A stretch of 64,000 bases of DNA, from assembly GCA_038380795.1 (NCBI GenBank), contig CM076280.1, positions 4,947,501 to 5,011,500 of the forward strand. The letters are read 5' to 3'. Positions 23,942 through 34,798 of the stretch are shown in pieces. The notes beneath the pieces were generated by a model that ran no database searches, had not been told where the DNA came from, and saw only the letters and a list, made by a program, of their open reading frames with translations. The number at the start of each line of letters is the position of its first letter. Position 1 is the stretch's first letter. A program made the translations under genes and the position numbers. The stretch is from Pyrocephalus nanus. Taxonomy: Eukaryota > Chordata > Aves > Passeriformes > Tyrannidae.

Positions 23942-26900
23942 TTTGACAGAGAATTAATTCCCCAATTAATATAAATACTCTGTTTCATAGCAGGGCCCAA
24001 CTGCAGCATCATCTGCCCTTGCTGTGTTGTACCTGGAGCATCTCAGCAGCCCCTGCAGAGAAAGGTGGGTTGTGAATATCTGCTCACAGATGCACAACAC
24101 TTGCAACTGCACATCTCGAGGTGCAGGAGCTTGTCATTTCAACGTTTAAGGAATCAACCAAGCTTTACAGCAACAAGAGGAAACACGAGCTGAACAAGAG
24201 TAACTAACATCTTCCAGAGACTGATTTTCAGTCCTCAGTTTGTTTTTGTTTGAAGTCTTGAATGTGTTTATAGACCAAATTACCTTCAGTAAGAATAATG
24301 TATATATCAATTCCTTTGGCTGAATTAAATATTTTTTTCCCCCTACATTAAAATAAAAAAGCTGCCTGATTTTTTAGCAGATGCCTTATGGATCTGATAA
24401 AGCAATCCCACATTCCTCTTTTTCCTAAATTTTCTGAAAGGTTTTTTTTTTTTTTTTGCAGTAAAGCTCACGTCTCTTCCAAAATCCTGTCCTATATGCT
24501 GGGGTTTTTTTTTCTCTTGTTAGTTGTTGTGCATTGACCAAATGGTTTCTAGCTTTACAATCTGTCACCAGTGCTACATTTACAGCTTGCAATTAAGGGC
24601 TTTGATTAAATATTTTACACAAAGATGCATGTTCCAATAGCCATGTTCCTTATATATTTTCCAAAATATAACAAAAAATAGACAAGAGTATTGAAAAGTA
24701 AACCAGGAGTGAAGTTATAAAAATAGCCTTTAGAGTCTGGATAAATATTCAGAGTGTTTTATAGCCACGAATGTTATCTCTTTTGATACTGAGGTTGCCC
24801 TTGGGTGACAGAAGGCAGAATCTTTCCTGGATTTCCATAAATGAGAGTGAAAGTCTTCTTTGGCAAAGCTGGGCTGATATTCACGGCAAGCATCATGGAT
24901 ATTTTTAAAATGGCATGTTTTTGATGACTTAGCATATGTTAGGATGGCATATATTAACAGTGCTACGAGCCATTTCTTTCGTCAGTGTGGAGATCATCCC
25001 CTTAATTAACGCAGAAACCCCCCTGCTCCTCTCTCTTTCTCCTCCAGGGGCTCTGAGTCATGCCAGAGGTTTCTCCTGGTTTCCATCATACCCCCAGGTG
25101 AGGTCAAGGTCTGCCTCATGCTCACCAGCCTTGTGGCATGAGAGGAGCAGGTCCCCACCAGCCACAAAGCCCTCCCTTCCTGCTTGTCCCACTACTCCAG
25201 GGCTGATTTAACCCACAGTGGGTTTTGGGGTGGAGTGCCAGCAGCTGGGATCAAGATATAAGGACAGTGCAATCTGCTGGGTGACTGGAGATGACCAAGC
25301 ACCACCAGGAGGCCAGAGATTCTCTGGAATAACCGAGGTTCTTGCTGGCATCCCTGTCTCAACCCTGGATGGGACGGAAGGAGAGCAGCACCCTGCCCTG
25401 TAACCTCCTTCTCTGGTGTAGCTTGAGCAGAGCAGAAGTCACCCAACCCAGGCTCCTTCCTGCACCCTGGCCAAGGCAGCAGGGCTTGGCAGCCACCCCA
25501 GGACACAGACAATGGGAGGCTGACTGTCTGCACACAATTCACACTCTCTTGGCATGGGTTATTGTCTTCTGCCTGGCTCTTGGAAGCAGCACGGGGCTGC
25601 CTGGCGCCGGTCCTGACCGAGGACCGAGGAGCAGGGGAAGGCTGGGCCCTCTCCCTGCTCCTCTGCTTGGCTTCTGCCCATCTCTCAGTAGTTACTGTGT
25701 GCTGCTGTTTATTCATTAAACAATGATTCTGAAAAGAAAAAAAGGAGTTATTTCCTGCAGACACTCAAGGCAGAGGGTCTCCAGTGTGGACCAGCTCTAC
25801 ACAGACCACCTGTGTAGAGTCTCTCTTCAGACTTTGGGGGTCCATTTGGGATGGTCCAACAGGTCTTTTCCCTGCTGTCTGCTGCTCTCTGGTGGAGATG
25901 CTGATTTCAGGCTCGCTGCCAGGCTGTTGAATGCCTTCTCTTGTACCTCTTCACCTCCTGACCCCGAAAACCAGGGAGACGTGGCAGTCATGAGTGGTGC
26001 TGGAGGATCTCTTTCCTCAAAAATAGTAAACAAGACCCTAAAATCAGCAGATGAACCCAAGGGCAAAGGTTCTTTCTTCTCTGCTGAAATCTCCCCATCC
26101 TCCCCATCCAGTGCTGTTGAGCAGGCAGCAGCAGCTGGGATGCTGCCAAGGGTGAGGGCTCAGTTATCCCACCCCAGCTGCTGCCGTGTCACCTCCCAGG
26201 TGACCATGGCTCTGGCAGCCCTCTCTCCTCCTATCAGGCCTGCATATGCAGCAGGAGCTCTTTAACCAAGGGGAAAACATTAAATTAAACATTCTGCCAG
26301 CCTGTGTGCTGCCCTGTTGCTGTGCAGCAGCAGATGCTGGGGACACGCAGGGCGGTTTCCAGTGACGCACAGCCTGGGTATATCCTGAGCTGTATTTACA
26401 CCCACCCACCCATCCTCAGATAAGTCTGGCAGTGTCTTCTCCCAGATCTCTTCCAGGCATTGACTTTGCCTAAACTTTTCAGTCCAGCCCAAGACCCATG
26501 TGTAAAAGAAATTGCCATGAACTTCTCTCCCGCAAAGTTGACTGTACAGGCAAGCCTTGCATTACCCAAATGTTCTACTTTCCTCCTTTTCCAGACTACT
26601 TCTTGTCTTGTGAACAATTTCTTCCAGCTCTCATCATTCTTGTTGCTCCCCCCTGATTTCTGTGCCATTCTCCAACCTCCTCCTTCCCATGTGGCAACCC
26701 CCTGAGCCATGGCATCACCAGTCCCTGGGATTAATGATGTCTCCTGCATCATCTGCCTTCTTATACAACCTGGGATCATGTTTGTTATTTTTGTACCATC
26801 TTGATATCACTGACTCATGTTCACTTAGTGGAATGAAATAAATCTTAGATTTTTTTCTGCTGAACTGCAGTCTAAGCTCACCTGTGCACTCCATCATCCC

Positions 26901-27608
26901 AGGGCATATTACTTTCTGCCTGTCCCAGGTGAATCTCAACCTCTTATTTTTTCAGTCCATTTCTCTGGTTTGTCACAGAGGTGCTTCAAGAAGGGTGTCC
27001 TTGACAAATCCATGGTCACCGAGATTCTTGTCCTTGGCACCTCCCAGATAAATGTAAATAGAGCATTTATATCTTTCCATCGGGATTTTCTATTAACTGA
27101 AGCTAAACTGGTGAGTTTATAATTCCCCACTTCTACCCACATTCCTAATATTTTGTAAAAGTTAGGCATTTTTTGTCCCTTTCCAATCTTCTAGTGCTTC
27201 CAGTGATAACCACTAATGACTCTGAGATTGCCATAACCACTGCTGCAAGTATCCATGGCTTAAATTCACCAGGTTTGGAATAATCTTCCCAAAGAGTTTT
27301 TTTCCTCCTTGCCTCTGTCAGTCAGCAGCTGGCTTATCACCAGGAACAGGAGGGATTATATCCCTTGTAAACATTTTATCCGCTTATCTATGGATGTCCA
27401 TTATCTGTCTGTCACTCTGGAGCCCTTGCCCTCTGTGGGCTTGTTGTAGTACCAAGTTCCACAAGTCAGACTCTTCCTCACACCCAAATCTCAGCATAAT
27501 CAGAGCCAGATTCCTCTGGAAGCAAAAAGTGAGTGGTCTTGGTCACACATAGCAATAAGGGAAATTTCTACCAGATACAAAGGAAAACTTTCTCTTTATT
27601 CAGAAACT

Positions 27609-27816
27609 AAAAAAAAAAAACAACACCCAAAAAAACAAAACAAAACAAAACAAACAAAAAACCCACAACAAAACCCCAAAAACCAAACCAAAACAAAAAA
27701 ACAAACAAACAAAAAACCCCAAAACCCAAACCAAACCAAACAAAAAACAAACAAAAAACCCCAACAAACAAACAAAAACCCCCCAAAACCAACCAAACAA
27801 AAAACCCAAACAAAAA
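27609..27816. repeat. A/C-only low-complexity tract (CAAAA-like), 208 bp
   Basis: There is no G or T on the plus strand for 208 bases. The sequence is a degenerate mixture of CAAA, CAAAA and CCAAA units with C-runs up to six. After a single T it continues A/C-only to about 27834. The minus strand is a G/T tract that yields a long spurious Phe/Trp/Gly/Val-rich frame. It is a decayed microsatellite, not a gene. Confidence 0.95.
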
Positions 27817-29464
27817 TAAAAACAAAACCAACCCCTGATTTCCCAGCAGTGAAAGCAGATATCTGAGAATAACTTAGAAGGAAAAGCATCAAATTCTTCT
27901 TCACTGCAACCCACCACTGTCTCCAGGGGACACGCTGATCTCTGCTCCCACTGTAGGCTGAGACTGTCCAGAGCCTTTGTTGCAGGCAGAAGTGTGTCTG
28001 CAGCCAGACCATTTCCACAGCTCTGTGGTTTGTCTGTAAAACAACTGGTTTTACCCTTGTTTGAGATTCTTCTTTTGGCCTAGAAACAGGTGGTCATACA
28101 GGTTTCATCTCTAGGAACTGAAAAAAGGGACAAACAGAGGGAAGGGATCTGGGTAGGTTTGGGCTGAAAGTGGATTCCCCAGTCTCTAAAGCTGGTTATG
28201 ATTTAAATGTTGTCCCATTCTGAACCTGAGATCACTGACAAGCTTCTCTCCAAGCACTGGATTGTTGGGGTCTCTGGGGGTGTGTGAGGGACAGAAATTC
28301 CAATCCCTGCACTTGATGGAGCTGAGAGAGACTTGGCCTTTACAGCAATCGTGTCACCGGGTGATTTGAGCACCAGGAGCTCCATAGTCCTGGATAATCT
28401 CCTGCTCTTCTGACGTCTCTTTCCCCTTATAAGAAGGGTTTAACCAGATATCCCTCTTGGCCAGGATAAACCATCTTATCAGGGTGAAGATGTTCTTCAG
28501 GAAGGTCTGGGTTTTGAGAAGTTGGCTTTAATAAAAAGTGGGGGAGGGCGAGGGGTGGGGAGGAGAGAAAGTGAGAGAGAAAAGAAAAAAAACTGTTTTA
28601 TTGAAAATTCTGGTCTGGCTGTCACTGCTGGAAAGGGATCTTAGACCACAGAGCTACTTTCTGCTGAAGTGAAGGCTTTCAGCTTTCTCAACAATAGGAG
28701 ATCAAAACCCAAATAAGAAGCGATTTCCAAGTATCTAAAACATCTTAATGGGAAATTCTCCGGCAATTTCTTGTTGTACTTTTATCTGCAATTATACATT
28801 AACATTCCACACCAGAGAATTTTCTATGTGCAAATGTGAAATAGTCCAAGGTCTTGTCATCTGGTTTTGCTATTCCACACCCCCCCATTTTCTCCTTTCC
28901 CTCCCTTATCAGCGTCATCAGGGACCTGATGAAGAACACAAGGGACAGAAATGCCCAGGAAGGGCTGCAAAGGGAGATAATAAGAAGATCTTTGCACTCC
29001 AGTGCTACTTGCCTGGCTTCTTACTGACAGAGCCTCCAAGATGTTCTCAGATAGCCTTGCTGCAGGTCACATTACCTTGAGATTTATTCCAGTGCCGTGG
29101 AAAAGTGAGGAGGGTGAGGGCAGAGGAGGGGAGGACTGAAAATGTGGCTGTGAGTACAGTGATTGTAACAAGAATTTCTTTTTTTAATGCAAAAATCTTT
29201 AGCCTGACAAAGGCTCCATCTCTGGGAGAGGTTTTTCACTGTCCAATCCCCCACCCCTTCACATCAGAGCGCTGCAAAATGTACTTGGAAGAGCAGCGAG
29301 TTCGTTTTAACCGATAGCATTCAGCGCTTTTTACTGTGCTATTCATCCATATGACAAAGCTGAGAGGGGAGCCCATACTTCTTCCTGACTTTTTATTGCT
29401 TTTCAGCCCAGTGGGAACCAGCCAACATGAAAAAAAAAGTGGTTTAACCACAAAATATGTTTAA

Positions 29465-29468
<4 letters not shown>

Positions 29469-29501
<33 letters not shown>

Positions 29502-29522
29502 ATATTTTTTTTTTATTTTTTT
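29469..29522. repeat. T-rich tract including T29
   Basis: A run of 29 T (29469-29497) is followed by AAATATA and further T-runs to 29522. No retroelement body was recognised beside it. Confidence 0.9.
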
Positions 29523-29717
29523 GGCATGTCAGGGGAAAGGAGGAGGGGGAGGGAACAGCAGAGGTAAAACAGCTATGAACTAACAGTTATGAAATGAAAC
29601 CAAAAGTCCTGCCAAAATCTCAGTGCTTGTGAGTCTGATCCTACACATAAAGGGTGAGGTTTGAAGCTGGGGATCAGTTACAGCCTTCAGATGCTGGGAC
29701 CACCATGTTACCACACA

Positions 29718-29996
29718 GTCCTAGAATGGTTTGGGTTGGAAGGGACATTAAAGGGACATCTCATTCCCCTCCCTGGACAGGGACACCTTCCACTAGCCCA
29801 GGTTGCTCCAAGCCCTGTCCAAGCTGGCCTTGGACACTTACAGGGATGGAGCAGCCACAGCTTCTCTGGGCAACCTGTGCCAGGGCCTCCTCACCCTCCC
29901 AGGGAAGGATTTCTCCTTAATATTTACTCTTAATCTGCTCTCTTTCAGTTTGAAGCCAGTCCCCCTTCTCTTGTTCCTGATAAAGTCTCCCTCAAT
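29718..29996 (-). mobile_element. CR1 LINE fragment (3' part)
   Basis: The reverse complement of about 280 bp of the CR1 3' region: CTAGAATGGTTTGGGTTGGA, CCCAGGTTGCTCCAAGCCCT, CAGCTTCTCTGGGCAACCTG and TCTTTCAGTTTGAAGCCAGT, ending around GATAAAGTCTCCCTC. 5'-truncated and without an intact frame. Confidence 0.94.
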
Positions 29997-31137
29997 GTGA
30001 CTTTTTTTCTCAAGCCCAAAAAGTGATTTTTTTTAACATATTTAATCTTTTGATTTTTCTAAATTGGAAAAGGAAAAGAACCCTTTGCTCAGCAGAACTG
30101 TTGCTCATACATATCGCACCAGAAAGGAAAAGTCTAAGACATAAATCAGTATTTACATGATCCCAGATGTTTCCTTTTTTTGGTTGATTTGAAACTAAAC
30201 CTGCAGACTGACACAAAACACGAGCATTTCATTAACTCTTTGGGAAAAAAAAAATCTTTACGTTTTATCAAATACTAAAAGAAAATAAAAATCACTTTTG
30301 ATTTGGGAAATAGTTTTGTGAAGAACAAGAAGGTTCCTGATCAGAACAACATCAAAAGTTCTGCCTGGCAGCACAACCCCCTCTCTGCCCTCCCCTGCCA
30401 TCACCCCCAAACTCCAGCTTTAATAGTGAGCACAGAGCACTGCAATCTGCCCCTCGACGAGATCAACAGAGACTTTCTCAACACACGCCTGCTCCGGGCT
30501 CCAAACAGCACAACTCCCCGCCAGCTCCACTCTCTGCTCCACCGTCTTTAAAGAGTTTCTTTTTCTCATAACCTCTCCTGATCAAGTGATTCTCTCCAGC
30601 TGAGCCCAGTCTGGCTGCAATTGGGCTTGTTCAAGACAGGCACGTTAACTCCTTCCCTGCCAAGGACCTGGACAGGCTGTCCCGGGGGGCAGAGCAGTGC
30701 TGTGCTCGGTGCTGAGCTCGCTTGGGTGCAAAGAGCCTTGACACTGGATGTCCCTTTGCATAACTGAAAGGGCTGTTTTGGGGAAAGATGGGTTATTTAT
30801 GCAAGATTTTCGTGGTAAGGTGCCCCTTGGACGGGAGAGTTGGGAGAACTCACCCGAGGCTTGCAGCTGAGAGAGAATTATTGATTTGCTTATTTTTCAC
30901 AAATAGTCATCAAAAGCATTTGTTTCTTGTTACAGCACTGGTGTGTTAGTGGGGAAGGGGCCGTGGTCAGTGCCAGGCATGGGCAGGACTGTTTTGTTTT
31001 CCATTCCAGAACTGCATCAACCCAATTACAGTTATTACCCTTGATGTGTGTGTGGAGGGAAGAGCTGCTCTGCTTTTAAGTGATGTTGAGTGACTGGGCC
31101 TTTTGCTGACAGCCACAGGCATTGTCCTCTGTCCAAC

Positions 31138-31240
31138 AGGCCAGTTTGGATGGAAGGTGTCCCTGCCCACGGCAGTGAGGTTGGAACTAGATGATCTTTA
31201 AATTCCCTTCCAACCCAACCCATTCCATGATTCTACAGTT
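31138..31240 (+). mobile_element. CR1 LINE fragment (3' end)
   Basis: The segment GGCCAGTTTGGATGGAAGGT, CTAGATGATCTTTAAATTCC and CTTCCAACCCAACCCATTCC, then ATGATTCTACAG, is a plus-strand CR1 3' terminus. It is internally shortened, because the usual GGCTTGGAGCAACCTG block is missing between TTTGGAT and GGAAGG. Confidence 0.9.
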
Positions 31241-31871
31241 CTCCATTTGCCAAAAACCTGGCTCAGTACACACGAGATCTTCCTGGGATACTTTTCTTCG
31301 TGGGGGAAAAAAAAAAATAATTAAAATTACCATCTCTCCCTTCCCCAGGTTGGAGAAAAAGAGTAAATGAAGAGTAAATTGTTCAGAGATGATCTATTTT
31401 GGCTCGGAAATCTGCTCAGAAACTTTCTTCCTAATGTCTTTTCCCTGATGCAGGCAGCACTCTTTCAGCCTGCTTCCTAATGACCAGCATTAGTTTGCAT
31501 TAGATGGATTTGTGATGATTTCTTTCTGCCTGGCTGCGAAGCCTGCGAGCAATTCAAATGAAGTTCTGCTCCCTGTGCCCCATCTGGCAGTAGCAGCTCC
31601 CCTGTTTATGTTTGCTGCCTCCTCAGCTGTTCTCCCTCTCTCACATCCCACCGTGGTTTGATCTGTCTGAATTTTGGTGGCCCAGGGTGCTCACAGACAC
31701 CCACCAGGGCTCCCTGTGTGCCAGCCCCAGTCATTTCAAACAACTGGCTCTTGGATGTGAGTTGGGCACTCACAGGAGAGGGGTGGGGAGAGGAGATTGA
31801 TATTAAAGTGCTGCTTTGCAGGAGCAGCAGAAGGAGGAGGTGCTGTGGTTCCCCAGTGCAGCATCAGCACA

Positions 31872-32185
31872 GGATCACAGAATGATGGAATCGTTTGGGT
31901 TGGAAAAGCCCTCTAAGATCATCCAGTCCAGCCATTAACCCAGCACTGCAAAGGCCACCAAGTGCCACACCTACACATCTAAATCCCTCCAGGGATGGTG
32001 GAGGGACTGCCCTGGGCAGTCTGGGCCAGTGCTCGACAATCCCTTTGGTGAAGAAATGTTTCATAAAATCAAATCTAAACCTTCCTTGGTGCCACTTTAA
32101 GACATTTTATCTTGTGTTGCTTGTTACTTGGGAGAAGAGACCGATTCCCACCTGGCCACAACCTCCTTTCAGGGAGCTGTAGAAA
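31872..32185 (-). mobile_element. CR1 LINE fragment (3' part)
   Basis: About 310 bp of reverse-complement CR1: GGATCACAGAATGATGGAAT, GTTTGGGTTGGAAAAGCCCT, CTAAGATCATCCAGTCCAGC, CAGGGATGGTGGAGGGACTG, GCTTGTTACTTGGGAGAAGA and CTTTCAGGGAGCTGTAGAAA. It is of a different subfamily from the copies with TTAAAGATCATC. Confidence 0.92.
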
Positions 32186-33959
32186 GCACCAGCCCGAGAG
32201 AGCAAGGCTGGACACCCTTTTGGGATGACAAGGAAGATGTAGATGTGGGACCAGAGAGGTGTCCCTGAGGCAGGAGTTGAAGACCAAACCTTGGTTCCCA
32301 TCCTCACTGTCTCCTCTGGCACCTCATTGATGTTATCACCTGGATTAACACAGAAGGAAAGGGAAGCTGCAGGTTTTTGGGAACACAACAGGTTATGGTG
32401 AGGTCTGGCTGCTCTCCTGGCCAGCACAGGGTCACAGTGACCTCACAGGGTGATGAGAGGTGGAGCCTTTTCTTTAGCTTTCTAGAGAGATCAAAAATAC
32501 AAGAAATAAGGTGAGTCAGAACCTCTTTCCCCTCTCTCTGGCCTCAGTTCCCTGCTGGGGGAGAAGTTATTGGGGAGGAGGGGGAGGGATCCCTTTGGGA
32601 TGGCAAAACCAAAGAGACTGTAGTTTAACATATTTACCCAGTGGCTAACTCACATGTTACAACCCTAATTTAGGAACTGCCTGCTCTATCCTGAGCATGT
32701 GTGCTAATAAGAGACAACATCAGGGTTCATCTTGACCATCCACCAAGGTATCCTGTCACCACAGGGAACTTTAAACATGTCAGATAAAACACATTTCAAA
32801 CCACCCTGTCTTTTTCTGGCAGCAGAGACAAGGCCAGAGGGTCTGGGAAAGAAATGGCATCAGGTTTGTGCCCTTCTCAGTGCTTCTTTGAAAGCATTTG
32901 GTTTCTGCACCCTTGAAGTGACACTTGGTTGCTGTCAGATATGTCTGATGGCCGAGGACAGCCTGGATGGCTGTAAAGAGGTGTCACATTGGAGCAGCAG
33001 TGATTCTTCTCTCTTCCCATTCCACCTCCTCATCCTCAGCACTGGGCTAATGACACCACCAGGTACTGAGCAACAGAGAATTGAGCCTCTTGTTTTTTCA
33101 GTGAAAATAAATGAAAAGTGCCTGCTGGGTCACATAAAACTGTCAAAAGAACAGCTGGGGCTTCCTGCGAGAGGGATAATAGTTAAGAAACCTGAAATTC
33201 TGAGAAAAAAGGGATTATGAATCATCAGTAATATTTACAGTGCAAGTCCCTATTCCCTATATTTCCACTTGATTCTTTCTTCCTTCCAAGGCAATTATTT
33301 TCAGGAGCAGAGGAGCAGAGCCCTGGGTGCATCCCTGTGGTAAGTAAATAAACCAACCCCAAAGTGTCTGACAGAGCTCATGGACACTGCACTCCTGGCC
33401 CCATTACCCCTCCAAACAAGAGGTGTGAGAGTAACCAGGATATCTATTTGGGGGTGGACAGGGTGTCCCCCCATGGTGTGCAGTGAAACTCCTCGTGGCT
33501 TAGCAATATATCCTCCATCAAACCATGTGGGTGTGTGAAGCTGGCAGAACATCTGGGCAGCTGTGCTCAAGCAGTGCAGGCCTAAATGATATTTAAGCTT
33601 TCTGTTCTGGAGTTGTTAGTCCTCAGGTGGTGCACAGACCTCCCAAGGCTGTCACAGATGGGGTTAAAGGCTGGCTGAGCCCTAGCAGCCCAAAACAGAG
33701 CACTCCCCTTTATGATGCTCTCCTGCATTTCTCCCTTGGAGGGATCCAAAGACAGGGATGGGCAGAACTGCCATGGGAGAGCAGCAGGTCCCTGGATGAG
33801 AGCGGGCTGTGAAATGGGAAAGAGAAATGGAAAGAGAGGGAAAAGCAAATGGCAGTTTGTGCTGGGCAGGTGCCAGATGAAAATGTACGAGCAGATCAAA
33901 CACAGGCGGGTTAATGAGAGTACCATTCCCTGGCCTCCCAAAGTGGGGAGAGCGGGGCC

Positions 33960-34270
33960 GGGCTGGACGGCAGGCACTGAGTGATATTCTGTAATTAGCT
34001 GGCAAATAGAATATGATATTTAGTGTAATTGCTCGGAATAATGCCTCACAGCCCCGATACATGCATTACACACTGAGCGCTGCATCCCAGCTGCCACAGC
34101 AACTTTGCTTCCCTTTGTTTCCCCTTGCCTGTCATTTCTAATCACATCGTTCCCAAATTTGATTGCATCATCTCCGAGCGGTAGTTGCTAGGGTAACACC
34201 ACAAAGTCATTATAGGCATGAGATGAATACCTTACCCCCTTTGAGGACCGGTTATTTGACCATCCCGTTG
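33960..34270. promoter_or_regulatory. Candidate regulatory block with homeodomain core
   Basis: A repeat-free block with TAATTA (33992-33997), ATATGATATTTAGTGTAATT-like AT-rich sequence and retained CpGs (CTCCGAGCGGTAG, GCTCGG, GAGCGC) outside any CpG island. Retained CpGs in an AT-rich setting are often seen in conserved enhancers; conservation is not tested here. The segment GTAGTTGCTAGGGTAACAC near 34181 also resembles an RFX-type X-box half. Confidence 0.3.
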
Positions 34271-34666
34271 TGACCCCCAACTCGGATTCCTTTGTCTGTC
34301 CCTTTTAAACCAGATGTAAAAACAGGTGAGAGGCTCGTCCCTGATTTCTGTGGGAGCAGGAGCTATACAGGGAACTGTCACTCAAAGGTTAGACAAAAAG
34401 ACCTGAACAAATGGAGCAACTCACCATTAGGAGTGGGGCCACCAAGTCAAACCAGGCTGTTTTTTGAAGCACGGGGCTGGAGTGATGATGGCTGCACAAA
34501 CCACCCATCCTAGACCTCACAGCGGCCATTCCCTTCCATAAACACAGGCACACCTGTGGTCTGTGTGGGATTTGTGCAGCCAAGAGGAATATATGTGCAT
34601 TTGGGCAGTGGGTGGAGTACATGGCCTAAGGCAACTCTCCTGGCAAGAAAAGTAGCGGTGAAGATC

Positions 34667-34798
34667 CACGGCCAGGTTGGATGGGGCTCTGAGCAACCTG
34701 GTTTAGTTGAAGATGTCTCTGCAGATGGCAAAAGGGTGGGACTAGATGGCCTTTTAAGGTCCCTTCCAACCCAAACCAGTCTGTGATTCTGTGTCATA
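34667..34798 (+). mobile_element. CR1 LINE fragment (3' end)
   Basis: Plus-strand CR1 terminus: GGCCAGGTTGGATGGGGCTC, GAGCAACCTGGTTTAGTTGA, GACTAGATGGCCTTTTAAGG and CCCTTCCAACCCAAACCAGT, then a terminal TGATTCTGTGTCA. Confidence 0.94.

Larger units (their letters stand above)
22251..29717. other. Intergenic DNA, AT-rich, no gene recognised
   Basis: Outside the CR1 copy at 23529-23690, this stretch is mostly AT-rich unique DNA. It contains the two inverted repeats at 23495-23524 and 23868-23941, T-runs near 24442-24457, the 208-base A/C tract at 27609-27816, a purine-rich block at 28540-28592 and the long T-rich tract at 29469-29522. No exon, RNA gene or promoter island was recognised. Confidence 0.55.
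30000..34666. other. Intergenic DNA between CR1 copies, no gene recognised
   Basis: Apart from the CR1 copies at 31138-31240 and 31872-32185 and the candidate regulatory block at 33960-34270, this is unique mixed-composition DNA with short A-runs (for example 31303-31317). The long frame at 32732-33220 resembles no protein I know. Confidence 0.5.

Noticed and set aside
27596..28018. Minus-strand frame rich in Phe, Trp, Gly and Val resembling a membrane protein
   Set aside because: It is the translation of the G/T strand of the A/C low-complexity tract.
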